From NCBI RefSeq assembly GCF_002959775.1, contig NZ_PPCX01000010.1, forward strand, positions 186,001-250,000: a DNA stretch of 64,000 nt. The letters are read 5' to 3'. The translations under genes and the position numbers were made by a program. Under the pieces are notes generated by a model. That model had not been told where the DNA came from. It saw nothing but the letters and a program-made list of their open reading frames with translations, and searched no databases. This document shows, piece by piece, positions 27,561 to 36,576 of this stretch. Each line of letters begins with the position of its first letter. The first letter of the stretch is position 1. This stretch comes from Veillonella rogosae JCM 15642 (lineage in GTDB: Bacteria; Bacillota; Negativicutes; Veillonellales; Veillonellaceae).

Positions 27561-27612
27561 CTCTACAGAGGCTCATCCATATATAATTAATATTTGAGCG
27601 ATGTAAAATGTA

Positions 27613-28080
27613 TCAATATATTAACAAATCAAGATTAAATGTCAAAACTATCAGTACCCACATAAGCAACAAATAAATAGCTTGTCTAAAATATTGTTTC
27701 CTCACCTCAATGTATTCACTGCGTTTCATCATTCCAACAGTATATGATCTGTATTCTAATAAATGGTTATGTATATTAAAAGCTAATAAAGCATCTAATA
27801 ATATAATCCCTGACAAAACTCTTTCTATAATCGTAAACGTAGAATAAGTATTATCTAAAACAAAGACTAGTAAAACAAAACCTAACGAGATCCATATATT
27901 AAAAAGACTCAACAAATTATACCAAGTATAATCACGCCCGAATTCAATAGACACAAGATCGCATTTTCTTAATATTACTATTAATGCCTTTATAATAGTA
28001 TATGTAAAAAATATTAATATTATTAAAGTCAGTATAGGTTCTTTAAGAATTATATTCTCAATATCCGTTAATAAAAACAT
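27613..28080 (-). CDS. Hypothetical membrane protein, 155 aa
   Basis: Not recognised. Four hydrophobic segments (LTLIILIFFTYTIIKALIVI, LFNIWISLGFVLLVFVL, VLSGIILLDALLAF, AIYLLLMWVLIVLTF) with a short charged stretch (MMKRSEYIEVRKQYF) before the last. GAGAGG lies upstream of the ATG. It is the last of three closely spaced minus-strand genes (28720 to 27613). The DNA is more AT-rich than that of fumC, as expected for membrane or recently acquired genes. Confidence 0.6.
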   Translation of the reverse strand: MFLLTDIENIILKEPILTLIILIFFTYTIIKALIVILRKCDLVSIEFGRDYTWYNLLSLFNIWISLGFVLLVFVLDNTYSTFTIIERVLSGIILLDALLAFNIHNHLLEYRSYTVGMMKRSEYIEVRKQYFRQAIYLLLMWVLIVLTFNLDLLIY

Positions 28081-28109
28081 TTGTTATACAGACACCTCTC
28101 TATTAAGTT

Positions 28110-28511
28110 CTATATCAGCTTATTAACTTTTAACAAAATTAGTGCGGACATTATGTAAGCAAAAACAAAAAGAACTACATACATCTGCTTTTTTCTAGCC
28201 CATTCATAATAGCGACTACGAGGTGGCTGTTTTAGTAATACTGCTATCACAAAAACAGGCTGCAAGAACCACACCAATACAATTGGCACAGCGATGTAAT
28301 CTAAGAAATAAAACATGCTAAACAGCATAACCGGATATGTAATAATTGCCGACCAGGAAAGAACCTTCATAAAACCATAATCAGAATTAGCAATTAAAGA
28401 TACTAATAATGGTGAAAGCTTTTTCCTTAATAAGATTTTATAAATAAGCCAATATAAAGCAATCCACGAAAAAATGATAGCTTCTAAAACTAATGGTAAA
28501 TGAATATGCAC
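28110..28511 (-). CDS. Hypothetical membrane protein, 133 aa, GTG start
   Basis: Not recognised. Four hydrophobic segments (AIIFSWIALYWLIYKILL, VLSWSAIITYPVMLFSMFYFL, IVLVWFLQPVFVIAVLL, VVLFVFAYIMSALILL) separated by basic loops. Starts at GTG with GAGG 9 bases upstream. It begins 5 nt after the upstream 67-aa gene, so the genes are co-transcribed. Confidence 0.6.
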   Translation of the reverse strand: MHIHLPLVLEAIIFSWIALYWLIYKILLRKKLSPLLVSLIANSDYGFMKVLSWSAIITYPVMLFSMFYFLDYIAVPIVLVWFLQPVFVIAVLLKQPPRSRYYEWARKKQMYVVLFVFAYIMSALILLKVNKLI

Positions 28512-28516
28512 AAATG

Positions 28517-28720
28517 CTAACCTCTTTTACGTCTTAAATAGTTATAAATATAGTTCCATACCACATAAAACAAAAGTATTAATACATATGCGATAACAAA
28601 GAAATAAAAGTCTATTTCATCTTCAATCAACTCTGGATTTGTGACAAGACTATATGGAATACATATAAGTAAAAAAAGTACTAAGCCTCGTACAAAATAA
28701 TTATAGATTTTTAAAAACAT
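28517..28720 (-). CDS. Hypothetical small membrane protein, 67 aa
   Basis: Two hydrophobic segments (LVLFLLICIPYSLV and FYFFVIAYVLILLFYVVWNYI) and a basic C-terminus (LRRKRG). First gene of the three-gene membrane cluster, downstream of the terminator at 28813-28852. Confidence 0.5.
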   Translation of the reverse strand: MFLKIYNYFVRGLVLFLLICIPYSLVTNPELIEDEIDFYFFVIAYVLILLFYVVWNYIYNYLRRKRG

Positions 28721-28812
28721 ATACTTATTCCCACCATAAAAACTATACTTTCACAACACACTTAAAAATAATAACTCTAATATATCATAAATTTTATATA
28801 AGTTCATATAAT

Positions 28813-28852
28813 AAAAAGAGGTATTGTATTTTCATATACAACACCTCTTTTT
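28813..28852 (-). terminator. Terminator of the 100-aa membrane protein gene
   Basis: Arms aaaaagaggt-ttgtat / atacaa-cacctctttt followed by a T-run on the minus strand. Confidence 0.8.
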
Positions 28853-28871
28853 ATTTGTACCCTATGGTTTT

Positions 28872-29174
28872 CTAATATTTTATAAGGTTTATAGTCATTA
28901 ATACAACAAAGGATATGATAAAAACCATATATTTCGTATCTAGTAGTTCATAGGTCTCATCAAATGTATCATTCTTGAATGCTTGTATTATCAATTCTTC
29001 TTGTTTGCTTAGTTCCAAGTATATATCTAAATGGCATCCAATTGCCACTAGTATTGCTATTTTGAGATATCCCTTATATATATCCGCTGTCATATCATAA
29101 AGCAGAGAGATATCAAATAGAGCAAGTAGAATGATACATATAAGAAATTTATGGATAAAGGATTTACTATACAT
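28872..29174 (-). CDS. Hypothetical membrane protein, 100 aa
   Basis: Not recognised. Hydrophobic segments at the N-terminus (FLICIILLALFDISLL), middle (LKIAILVAIGCHLDIYL) and C-terminus (MVFIISFVVLMTINLI), with an acidic loop between the second and third. TAGGGA precedes the ATG. It is separated by a terminator from the three-gene membrane cluster. Confidence 0.55.
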   Translation of the reverse strand: MYSKSFIHKFLICIILLALFDISLLYDMTADIYKGYLKIAILVAIGCHLDIYLELSKQEELIIQAFKNDTFDETYELLDTKYMVFIISFVVLMTINLIKY

Positions 29175-29228
29175 GATTGTATCCCTATAATGAGCTCACT
29201 TTTTATTCTGAGGAACTCATCTTTACTT

Positions 29229-30410
29229 CTAAGCTACTCCATCAAAGAATGTAATGACTGTAATTTCTCGTGGGCAGTTGATACGGATTGGGAACCAGTG
29301 GCCTGTACCGTTATTGACGTAACACACGCTTTGTTCTTCAACGTAACGCCCTTTTGTATATGGAGTGCCCGTTGGCACTACAGGAACGCCCATAAATACA
29401 ATTTGACCACCATGGGTATGACCAGAAAGGGTCAACGGAATCTTGTGTTCAATGGCTTCTTCAAAGAATTCAGGGTGATGAGCCAATAGTATAACAAAGG
29501 CATAGTCTGGAATACCGGATAAAGCTTTAGAGATCATCGCTTCTCGGCTATCTTTTTGACGGCTGTTATCGTATGTAACGCCTGCAATATATACAGGTTG
29601 TTTGCCCCCCATAATTTGAATATTACTATTCAAGAGGATATTCATCGGTGTATTTCGCTTGAAAGAATCAATCACTTTAGTTACATCGTGATGGTACTCG
29701 TGATTACCTAAGATGAAATCTACACCGTCAGGAATTTGTTTTGCAAAGGTTGTCAGTCTTTCACAGACCTCAGGCAACCAGGCTAGTTTATCGATGAGAT
29801 CGCCTGTGATAACGACGCGGTTAGGTTTTTGTAAAAGCGCCAATTTTAGGATTTCATCAAAGTCGTCTAAGTCGATGCTAGCCCCTATGTGAACGTCACT
29901 AAGTTGCACGATTTTATAGTCTTTTAGCCCTGGAGGCAAGTTCGTATAACCAAATTTTTCATTCGTAACCACTATCTCCTGTTGACCGGCAAAGGCAGCA
30001 TAGCTAGAGCCACCAATAGTTGCCAAGGGCACTACGGTTGCAGCAGTTCTAAAGAAGGCACGTCGGCCAGTTCTGTTTTCCTCTGGCGTTTTGCTCCAAA
30101 TCTTATTAACCGCCCAGTATAACAAGCTGAAGACGATAAAGACAGGAATAGCCAAGAATAAGCCAAAAAGGAAGCCGTAGCTTTCAGTACGGAACATATT
30201 CATTAGCGGATAGTATAACGTGCCGTATAAATCCACTTGATGTAACAAGTAGTATCGGATGGCCCCGAACCACGCGCCGATCAAAATGATATACCCTACC
30301 CAAGCAGGCCATTTCTTTTTAGGCTTCCACAAGTTGAGGAATAGCGCCCAAAAGCCCACCAAACCTAATACTAGGATGGTGCCAAAAATTATATTAAATA
30401 GAATTCTCAT
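29229..30410 (-). CDS. Membrane-anchored metallophosphoesterase (YkuE-like)
   Basis: Calcineurin-like phosphoesterase, 393 residues. An N-terminal block of about four transmembrane segments (1-125) is followed by GRRAFFRTAATVVPLATIGG, which resembles a twin-arginine signal, then the catalytic domain. Metal-binding motifs are LSDVHIG, TGDLID, LGNHEYHHD, LLAHHPE and SGHTHGG. B. subtilis YkuE is a Tat-exported relative; here the Tat-like stretch sits after other membrane segments. Extracytoplasmic placement of the active site is inferred. GGAG precedes the start. Confidence 0.85.
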   Translation of the reverse strand: MRILFNIIFGTILVLGLVGFWALFLNLWKPKKKWPAWVGYIILIGAWFGAIRYYLLHQVDLYGTLYYPLMNMFRTESYGFLFGLFLAIPVFIVFSLLYWAVNKIWSKTPEENRTGRRAFFRTAATVVPLATIGGSSYAAFAGQQEIVVTNEKFGYTNLPPGLKDYKIVQLSDVHIGASIDLDDFDEILKLALLQKPNRVVITGDLIDKLAWLPEVCERLTTFAKQIPDGVDFILGNHEYHHDVTKVIDSFKRNTPMNILLNSNIQIMGGKQPVYIAGVTYDNSRQKDSREAMISKALSGIPDYAFVILLAHHPEFFEEAIEHKIPLTLSGHTHGGQIVFMGVPVVPTGTPYTKGRYVEEQSVCYVNNGTGHWFPIRINCPREITVITFFDGVA

Positions 30411-30426
30411 TCATTGCTCCTACAAA

Positions 30427-31524
30427 TTATTTTGCCATCTCCGTCAATTTACCATGAGGACCTGCCCAAGCATAGTCAGCGAACTCGTCGCGCTTGATAA
30501 GCATCCAGTCCTTTGGCAATTGCTTTTGGATAGCTCCGATTGTTATATTTTTAGCATCTCCTGCGTACGTCAAATCGCCGCGGAATGCTTTCATAAACCA
30601 TTTTCGATGAGAGAAAATATGTGTTATTTCTTTTACTAATACAGGTTGTAAAGCTAGTTCAAAACCTAGATCCTTAACTAATTCTTCAAGGCCTCGTTCA
30701 CCTTCGTCAAAGGCAGATACCATTTCCACCGAAGGGAATTCCCACATGGACCGTAGCAACCCACGATTCGGGCGTTTATGCAATAGGTAGTAATCTTCGT
30801 ATTGCAAGATTCCCACAAATAGAGGCACCTCTACAACCTTCGTTTTCTTGATACGCACTGGTAATTTGTCCGTATCCTTATGTTGGTATGCTTCGCACAT
30901 ATTTACAATAGGGCATTCCCCACAGCGAGGAGTTTTTGGAATGCACACAGCAGAGCCAAAATCCATCAAGGCTTGGTTAAAATCGCCAGGTCGATCGTGA
31001 GGTAATGTTTCCTCTACGATGGCAGTTATAGCCTTCTTACCTTTAGTGCTCAAAATATCATCAAAGATGCGATATAAACGAGCGTAAATGCGCAGCACAT
31101 TGCCATCTACAGCTACCTCTGGTTCGTTGTACGCCATGGATAGCACGGCCCCAGCCGTATAAGATCCTACGCCCTTCAAGGACTCCATCGTCTTGCGGTC
31201 ACGAGGCACAATACCACCGTAGTTTTCCACGACGTCCTTTACGCCAAGGCGTAAGTTGCGAGCACGGCTATAGTAACCAAGCCCCTGCCAAGCGTGAACC
31301 ACCTCATCCTCAGAGGCCTTTGCTAGGTCCTCCAAGGTTGGGAATAAACGCATCCAATTGTCATAATAGGGCTTCATTGCCTCAATGCGCGTCTGCTGGC
31401 TCATCACCTCAGACACCCAAATCTTATAAGGGTCTCCACAATCACGCCACGGCAATTCCCGTTTATGCACATCATACCACGCCAACAGCTGTGGCACCCA
31501 CTTAGGGTTCTTTTTATCAGTCAT
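30427..31524 (-). CDS. mutY: A/G-specific adenine DNA glycosylase
   Basis: Removes adenine mispaired with 8-oxoguanine. 365 residues: helix-hairpin-helix/GPD core (LKGVGSYTAGAVLSMAYNEPEVAVDGNV with the catalytic Asp), the [4Fe-4S] loop C-x6-C-x2-C-x5-C in CIPKTPRCGECPIVNMC, and a C-terminal Nudix-like 8-oxoG recognition domain. The catalytic Glu is in SQQTRIEAM. It is 16 nt upstream of the phosphoesterase and follows a MutT/MTH1-type Nudix gene on the same strand. Confidence 0.95.
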   Translation of the reverse strand: MTDKKNPKWVPQLLAWYDVHKRELPWRDCGDPYKIWVSEVMSQQTRIEAMKPYYDNWMRLFPTLEDLAKASEDEVVHAWQGLGYYSRARNLRLGVKDVVENYGGIVPRDRKTMESLKGVGSYTAGAVLSMAYNEPEVAVDGNVLRIYARLYRIFDDILSTKGKKAITAIVEETLPHDRPGDFNQALMDFGSAVCIPKTPRCGECPIVNMCEAYQHKDTDKLPVRIKKTKVVEVPLFVGILQYEDYYLLHKRPNRGLLRSMWEFPSVEMVSAFDEGERGLEELVKDLGFELALQPVLVKEITHIFSHRKWFMKAFRGDLTYAGDAKNITIGAIQKQLPKDWMLIKRDEFADYAWAGPHGKLTEMAK

Positions 31525-31614
31525 ATTACCTCAAAATATTATAAACTTAGGACTCTAGTACCACTTTCATGACTACAGGCATATTGCATACATATTGCAG
31601 CCAATACGGTGTAC

Positions 31615-32136
31615 TTATCCGTTAATATACAGATCAATGCGCGCCAAGTGTTCACTTTCAAGAACAGTATCCACAGTGGTTAGTTCCATCTTATCTACTG
31701 TACTGTTGTCTCGGTCAAATACGATAGGCCCTTTTAGCTTCTTGCCTTCTAGCAGCATCGGTAACCATTGACGGTCTCCGTCCCACATGCGGTCGTACGG
31801 AATCTGATCCGCTTCTAGCCAATGAGGCTCCATTTCGTCTGTTTCCTCTACATTGCCTGTGAAAGCACGCAAAAAGTAAACATAACCTACATGTGTTAAG
31901 CTTTCATCAAAAGGAAATTGAAAATCAAAAGCAGCCACACATTCTAAATCTTCGGGACGACCATGAAGGCCAGATTCCTCAAATAATTCTCGAATAGCAC
32001 AGTGGCGGAAGCTTTCACCGTCGTCTAATTTACCGCCAAAGCCATTATATTTATCAGCCCCAAAACCACGTTTCTTACGACCTAGTAATATACGATTTTG
32101 TTCATCAATAGGAAATACGAGCGTAGTCGGTTTCAT
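31615..32136 (-). CDS. MTH1/MutT-like Nudix hydrolase (probable 8-oxo-dGTPase)
   Basis: 173 residues. The Nudix box is GGKLDDGESFRHCAIRELFEESG. The stretch ILLGRKKRGFGADKYNGFGG matches the eukaryotic-style MTH1 (NUDT1) subgroup more closely than E. coli MutT, so hydrolysis of oxidised purine nucleotides is likely. AAGGAGG lies just upstream. It lies immediately before mutY on the same strand, bringing two steps of 8-oxoguanine defence together. Confidence 0.85.
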   Translation of the reverse strand: MKPTTLVFPIDEQNRILLGRKKRGFGADKYNGFGGKLDDGESFRHCAIRELFEESGLHGRPEDLECVAAFDFQFPFDESLTHVGYVYFLRAFTGNVEETDEMEPHWLEADQIPYDRMWDGDRQWLPMLLEGKKLKGPIVFDRDNSTVDKMELTTVDTVLESEHLARIDLYING

Positions 32137-32250
32137 AGGGCCTCCTTAATCGTTAAAATAACACTATATTATTATACCATTATTTCGTGTGCGAATGCGC
32201 TAGTTGTGGTATCATTAAGAGTATAGATTTTCGTGCATGGAAGGAGGCAC

Positions 32251-33027
32251 ATGATGAACAAACCACTTAGATTTAATATTGAATTAGGGCGCACAAAACC
32301 CGTCAATATTCGCGATGAACAAGTGCGTTGCCCCTTCTGCGACCGTTCAAAGTTAACGGATATCCTAGATACATCGGGCCATATTATTTGGCTCATGAAC
32401 AAATACCCTGTGCTAGAAAAAACTTGGCCTACTGTTATCATCGAAACAGAAACCGATGAAGGCGAGTTTTCTACCTTACCTGCTGACGAAGCAGCACACA
32501 TTCTGCAATTCGGCCTCGATAAGTGGCGTGAAACTCGTCAACGCCAGGAGTTTAAATCTGTACTATTCTTCAAAAACCATGGCTATATGTCTGGTGGCTC
32601 CATTCGCCATCCGCACAGCCAAATCATTGGTCTAGAAAATTACGATTACCACAAGGATATTACGGCTCAAAACATGGAAGGCTGGCTCTTACACGAAGAT
32701 CAGCATGTACGCATTACCTTGTCTACTCATCCCATAATTGGGTTCTTTGAGTACAACATTCGCTTCAAACCTGATACGCCAGTTCGTCCTGTAGCCATTC
32801 GATTACAACAAGTTTTGCGCTATGTGTTGCACACCCTTTCTAACCTTAGCCAGTCCTACAATTATTTCTTTTATAATCTCGAGGACGGCTATGACTACAT
32901 CAAGGTGGTGGCTCGTTATGTAACGACGCCTCTCTACGTGGGCTACAAAATTCCACAAACCTGTGACGAAGAACGGGCTGCTAAAATCATGCGCGATATT
33001 GCGCCTTATTTACAGGCTACTAAATAG
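32251..33027 (+). CDS. DUF4931 / GalT-like HIT-superfamily protein
   Basis: About 258 residues from the ATG at 32251 (a second ATG follows directly; AAGGAGG is 5-8 bases upstream). A zinc-type CPFC motif is near residue 25, and a nucleotidyl-transferase-like HxHxQ motif lies in SIRHPHSQIIG, resembling galactose-1-phosphate uridylyltransferase. Substrate unknown. It is divergent from the Nudix gene. Confidence 0.75.
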   Translation: MMNKPLRFNIELGRTKPVNIRDEQVRCPFCDRSKLTDILDTSGHIIWLMNKYPVLEKTWPTVIIETETDEGEFSTLPADEAAHILQFGLDKWRETRQRQEFKSVLFFKNHGYMSGGSIRHPHSQIIGLENYDYHKDITAQNMEGWLLHEDQHVRITLSTHPIIGFFEYNIRFKPDTPVRPVAIRLQQVLRYVLHTLSNLSQSYNYFFYNLEDGYDYIKVVARYVTTPLYVGYKIPQTCDEERAAKIMRDIAPYLQATK

Positions 33028-33165
33028 TTATAGCTACTAAATAGTTCTCATATACATATATTTTGAACATGCATATTGTTAATTACATAAATTTTGACCA
33101 TCTATGATAATTACATAAGGTTTGAACATCTATGATTTTGACCATAGATAATTGAAAGGATTTTT

Positions 33166-33978
33166 ATGAAAGTATTTGCCATCGGCGACCTCCATCTATC
33201 TGGCAATCCTCCTACAAAGCCGATGGATATTTTTGGTCCCCACTGGGATAATCACTGGGCCCGCATCAAAGAGCATTGGGCTAACAATGTAACAGATGAT
33301 GATATTGTCTTTCTCGTAGGAGATATGAGCTGGGCACTACGCCTCGACGAAGCGGCTTGCGATTTACAAGAAATCGCATCCATGCCTGGCAAGAAATATA
33401 TGATTCGCGGCAATCACGACTACTGGTGGGCCTCAGCAAACAAGATGCGTAACCTCATGGGTGATGCTATTACCTTTATACAAGGCCATGGCACATCAGA
33501 GCTCATTCAAACAGAAGAAGGCCCTCGCATCATCGCTTTTGGTGGAACTCGTGCCTATCTCTGCCCTGGTGACTCCCATTTCTCACCAGAAACGGATCAA
33601 TCTATTTACGAAAGAGAATTGATGCGCACCGAATCAGCATTACAAGAAATGGATAGGGCTGTGGAAACACTCCTAGAACAGCACACAGCTGAAACAAACA
33701 TGGAAACAACAGGTTCTGAAACATCAGAGCCATTAACAATAGATATACACACCATACCAGTAACAAAACTGCTATTGTTACACTATCCTCCATTCAACGA
33801 GTCCAACGCCCCTTCCGGCTTTACGGACCTTATGGAGCAATACAAAGTAGATACTTGTATCTTTGGTCATTTACACGATCAAATTTCCTTTAAACGCATT
33901 CCAAAGGAATTTGGCACAACCAAACTAGAGCTAGTATCTGCAGACTATCTAGGCTTTACACTAAAACAGATCATATAA
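33166..33978 (+). CDS. Cytoplasmic metallophosphoesterase
   Basis: Calcineurin-like phosphoesterase, 270 residues, with GDLHLSG, LVGDMSWA, IRGNHDYWW, LLLHYPPFNE and FGHLHDQ supplying the metal ligands. There is no signal peptide. A Thr/Glu-rich insert (about 170-200) separates the last two motifs. AAAGGA precedes the ATG. A small unknown gene follows after 9 nt, probably co-transcribed. Substrate unknown. Confidence 0.88.
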   Translation: MKVFAIGDLHLSGNPPTKPMDIFGPHWDNHWARIKEHWANNVTDDDIVFLVGDMSWALRLDEAACDLQEIASMPGKKYMIRGNHDYWWASANKMRNLMGDAITFIQGHGTSELIQTEEGPRIIAFGGTRAYLCPGDSHFSPETDQSIYERELMRTESALQEMDRAVETLLEQHTAETNMETTGSETSEPLTIDIHTIPVTKLLLLHYPPFNESNAPSGFTDLMEQYKVDTCIFGHLHDQISFKRIPKEFGTTKLELVSADYLGFTLKQII

Positions 33979-33987
33979 GGAGAGACT

Positions 33988-34218
33988 ATGAGTCGCATTC
34001 ATAAAGAGCATTTACAAGCGGGCTATATCTTTGGCGATACTATCAACCAAGAATATATTTACTTGCCCTCTGGTGAAGTAGGCACGGACCATCCTTTGGC
34101 GGTCCTCGAAACACCGACAAAGCGTGAAGATATCACCTTGGACGAAGCAGTTCACATGATTGATACGCTAACGCTAAAACGCTGTAGCCATCCTACACTG
34201 GGGAAAAAATCATTTTAA
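33988..34218 (+). CDS. Hypothetical protein, 76 aa
   Basis: Unrecognised small soluble protein with GGAG upstream and 9 nt after the phosphoesterase. Its last 19 codons (DTLTLKRCSHPTLGKKSF) are repeated as decayed DNA just beyond the stop codon. Confidence 0.6.
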   Translation: MSRIHKEHLQAGYIFGDTINQEYIYLPSGEVGTDHPLAVLETPTKREDITLDEAVHMIDTLTLKRCSHPTLGKKSF

Positions 34219-34273
34219 TGATACATTAACATTAAAACGCTATAGCCAACCTACACTAGGAAAAATCATTTAA
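34162..34273. repeat. Direct duplication of the 3' end of the 76-aa gene
   Basis: About 56 bp (34162-34218) are repeated at 34219-34273 with roughly 85 percent identity: both copies read GATAC..TAAC..TAAAACGCT.TAGCCA.CCTACACT. The second copy has lost a base in its A-run and would be out of frame. Confidence 0.7.
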
Positions 34274-34298
34274 TAAAACATAACTGCTTGAATATCAC

Positions 34299-34329
34299 AA
34301 AGCGGGTAGATCAGATCTACCCGCTTTTT
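34299..34329. terminator. Terminator between the 76-aa gene and the molybdopterin-binding gene
   Basis: Perfect arms aaagcgggtagatc / gatctacccgcttt with a following T-run. Confidence 0.9.
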
Positions 34330-34415
34330 ACATATGCGTATATAATTTTAAAGTTTTACAATTGGCTACTCACCCATTGTACAGTAAAACTTTGATACAT
34401 TATATAGATAAAGGA

Positions 34416-35396
34416 CTACCCTAAGAAACCACCATGACCCATGCGAATGCAGTCTTCTTTAGTGATTTCATCGTCTGCTACGAGGCGTGGCAAGATTTCA
34501 TCAAATGCCGTTGGTTTGCTGAACAATACGCCACCTGGAACGCCGAGAATCGGTGTGCCATCAGCACAGTACGCAATACAAACCATAGAACCTGGCAATA
34601 CAGGTAATCCGTATGTCACTACCCGATCTGCATAGCGTTTAATGGCGCCCGGTGTTAAATCGTCAGGATCAACGCTCATGCCGCCGGTACAGAAAATAAT
34701 GTCGGCGCCAGCTGCTTTTACCTTGTCGATAGCCGCCACGATATCATCCGTATTATCCGTTACAATTTCATGAGCCACTTTTGTGACGCCAAATTCTGCG
34801 CATCGTTCTTCAATTATTGGGGTGAAAGCATCTTTAATACGACCTTCAAATACTTCGGAGCCAGTAGTAACGATGCCCATTGTTTTGCGCACGAATGGTT
34901 TTACATGAAGTAAAGGATCCCCATTAGCAATTTTCTTAGCATCCTCTACTTGTTGTTCCTCTAATAATAAAGGAATACAACGCATGCCTGCTAATTTTTC
35001 GCCTGCTTTCACAGGTGTATTATTAAATCTCGTTACAATAGTAAGCTCACCAATGCTGTTGATAGCATGTAATCGTTCTACATCGACCTTGAATAAGCCA
35101 TCTACGTCTGCAATGGCTTCAATTTTACCTTGTGCCATTGGGCCTTCGTGCATATTTTCGCCGTCCGCCATACGATACAAAGCGCGAGCTACGTCCTCTT
35201 CGTGCAAGAAGCCTTCATCTTCAGGTTCCATAACGAAAATATGCTCTTTGCCGAGGTCTAATAATTTAGGAATATCCTCTTCTGTAATAACATGACCACG
35301 GCGGAACGGCGTATCTTTCACCTCGCCGATAACGATGCGAACTAAATCGTGTAATAATGCATGCCCTACGGCATCTTGTGTTCTAATAGATTTCAT
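34416..35396 (-). CDS. Molybdopterin-binding (MoaB/Mog-domain) protein
   Basis: 326 residues. The C-terminal two-thirds carries the MoCF-biosynthesis fold: TMGIVTTGSEVFEGRI, IIFCTGGMSVDPDDLTPGAI, and PILGVPGGVLFSKPTAFD. The N-terminal part (1-150) is the extension typical of clostridial and Negativicute proteins annotated as molybdopterin-binding. It may insert or sense molybdenum cofactor; no moa/moe genes are beside it. GGGAG precedes the ATG. Confidence 0.8.
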   Translation of the reverse strand: MKSIRTQDAVGHALLHDLVRIVIGEVKDTPFRRGHVITEEDIPKLLDLGKEHIFVMEPEDEGFLHEEDVARALYRMADGENMHEGPMAQGKIEAIADVDGLFKVDVERLHAINSIGELTIVTRFNNTPVKAGEKLAGMRCIPLLLEEQQVEDAKKIANGDPLLHVKPFVRKTMGIVTTGSEVFEGRIKDAFTPIIEERCAEFGVTKVAHEIVTDNTDDIVAAIDKVKAAGADIIFCTGGMSVDPDDLTPGAIKRYADRVVTYGLPVLPGSMVCIAYCADGTPILGVPGGVLFSKPTAFDEILPRLVADDEITKEDCIRMGHGGFLG

Positions 35397-35510
35397 AATA
35401 TCTCCCTCTATAATTTCTATAATCTGGTATTCTATCTAAATCTCTTACTAAATAATCATATAAAAATCGATGTATTTACGCTGTAACTCAAGTCACCTTA
35501 TTCGCTTGGA

Positions 35511-35891
35511 TTAGATAGCCCAGAGCATACGCGCCAATACTACACCAAACCAGCAAAGAATTAACCCGCCTACAACTTGTACAAAGCCATAGAATAAGGC
35601 TTGTACATAGGACTCAGCCATCATGAGTTGTAGCATTTCAAAGGCAAAGGTAGAAAAGGTAGTGAAAGCGCCAAGACCGCCTACAACAAGGAAGAATCTA
35701 GCCCATTGTGGTAAATCTGGCTTTTGCATGTAGAGCCCTAACACGAGGCCGATGATGAGGCAACCGATAAGGTTAACTACGACCGTACCATACGGAAAGG
35801 AGCCCACCTTTGTCATCACCCATTCACCAAGAGCCATGCGGCATAATGCACCTACAGCTCCACCGAGAGCAACGGCTATATATTTTTCCAT
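35511..35891 (-). CDS. crcB: CrcB/Fluc fluoride channel
   Basis: Exports toxic fluoride as a dual-topology dimer. 126 residues, four membrane segments, with signatures GALCRMALGEW, GTVVVNLIGCLIIG and GGLGAFTTFSTFAFE (the Phe-box and Na-site segment). AGGAGG lies upstream of the ATG. No fluoride riboswitch pattern was found in the upstream 189 bases. Confidence 0.93.
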   Translation of the reverse strand: MEKYIAVALGGAVGALCRMALGEWVMTKVGSFPYGTVVVNLIGCLIIGLVLGLYMQKPDLPQWARFFLVVGGLGAFTTFSTFAFEMLQLMMAESYVQALFYGFVQVVGGLILCWFGVVLARMLWAI

Positions 35892-36080
35892 AAGGCCTCC
35901 TCTATTTACAACAACATATTAACTGCTTTGGTCACAGTACCAAAGTATATAGGTAGTAAGACTTTCACAATTCGTGTAATTATCTGTAATAACCGATAAT
36001 TATCTAGTTTTCTATATTAGTCAATCGCTAACAGTCTCAGTATACTATATTTAGAGAGTCGGGAAAAGGAAGGAGTCCCT

Positions 36081-36476
36081 ATGAACCCCTCAACGGCACC
36101 ATTGACCGAACTGCGGATTAATACGTACGAAGATCCAATTTTACAACATCAATATGTATGTTTAGGCCATAAAATCGCCAATATCCGCGTATCTCTAAAT
36201 ATGTCCCAACATGAGTTAGCCCGCCACGTCGGCATCAGCCGCAGTTATTTAAGCAAACTAGAGTGTGGCACGGGCATTTCTGGCATGTCCTTAGAGATTT
36301 TGTTTAAAATCGCTCAAGCCTTTCAAATCGACGTAGGCCAACTAGTGCGGTTGCGCATCGTCGACTATAAAAACTGCAATGCTCACCTAACATCACACTA
36401 CAAGAGGCTAGAGTTTCTAAACCATACCAAAAACCAAACCGTTAACAACTTACACAAAAAAACTCATGTTAATTAG
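36081..36476 (+). CDS. XRE-family helix-turn-helix regulator
   Basis: 131 residues. A Cro/C1-type HTH occupies about 28-85 (LNMSQHELARHVGISRSYLSKLECG), with an N-terminal 25-residue arm and a basic, disordered C-terminal tail. No ligand domain, so it is probably a simple DNA-binding regulator. AAGGAGT is close upstream. Target genes unknown; the neighbour crcB is divergent. Confidence 0.85.
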   Translation: MNPSTAPLTELRINTYEDPILQHQYVCLGHKIANIRVSLNMSQHELARHVGISRSYLSKLECGTGISGMSLEILFKIAQAFQIDVGQLVRLRIVDYKNCNAHLTSHYKRLEFLNHTKNQTVNNLHKKTHVN

Positions 36477-36485
36477 TTATCTTAA

Positions 36486-36570
36486 ATTAACTAAATTAGC
36501 TAGATTAACTAGATAAACTAGATTAACTAGATTAACTATTTTAACGGGTTTAACTGATTTAACTGTTTTA
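36486..36570. repeat. Degenerate TTAACTAGA tandem repeat
   Basis: Seven to eight irregular copies of a 9-11 bp unit around TTAACTAGA or TTAACTGATT after the XRE gene, before its terminator. AT-rich, no coding frame. Confidence 0.65.
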
Positions 36571-36576
36571 TCAGTC

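Noticed and set aside
35892..36080. Fluoride riboswitch before crcB
   Set aside because: The GGNGATG...CCG core pattern is absent in the upstream region.
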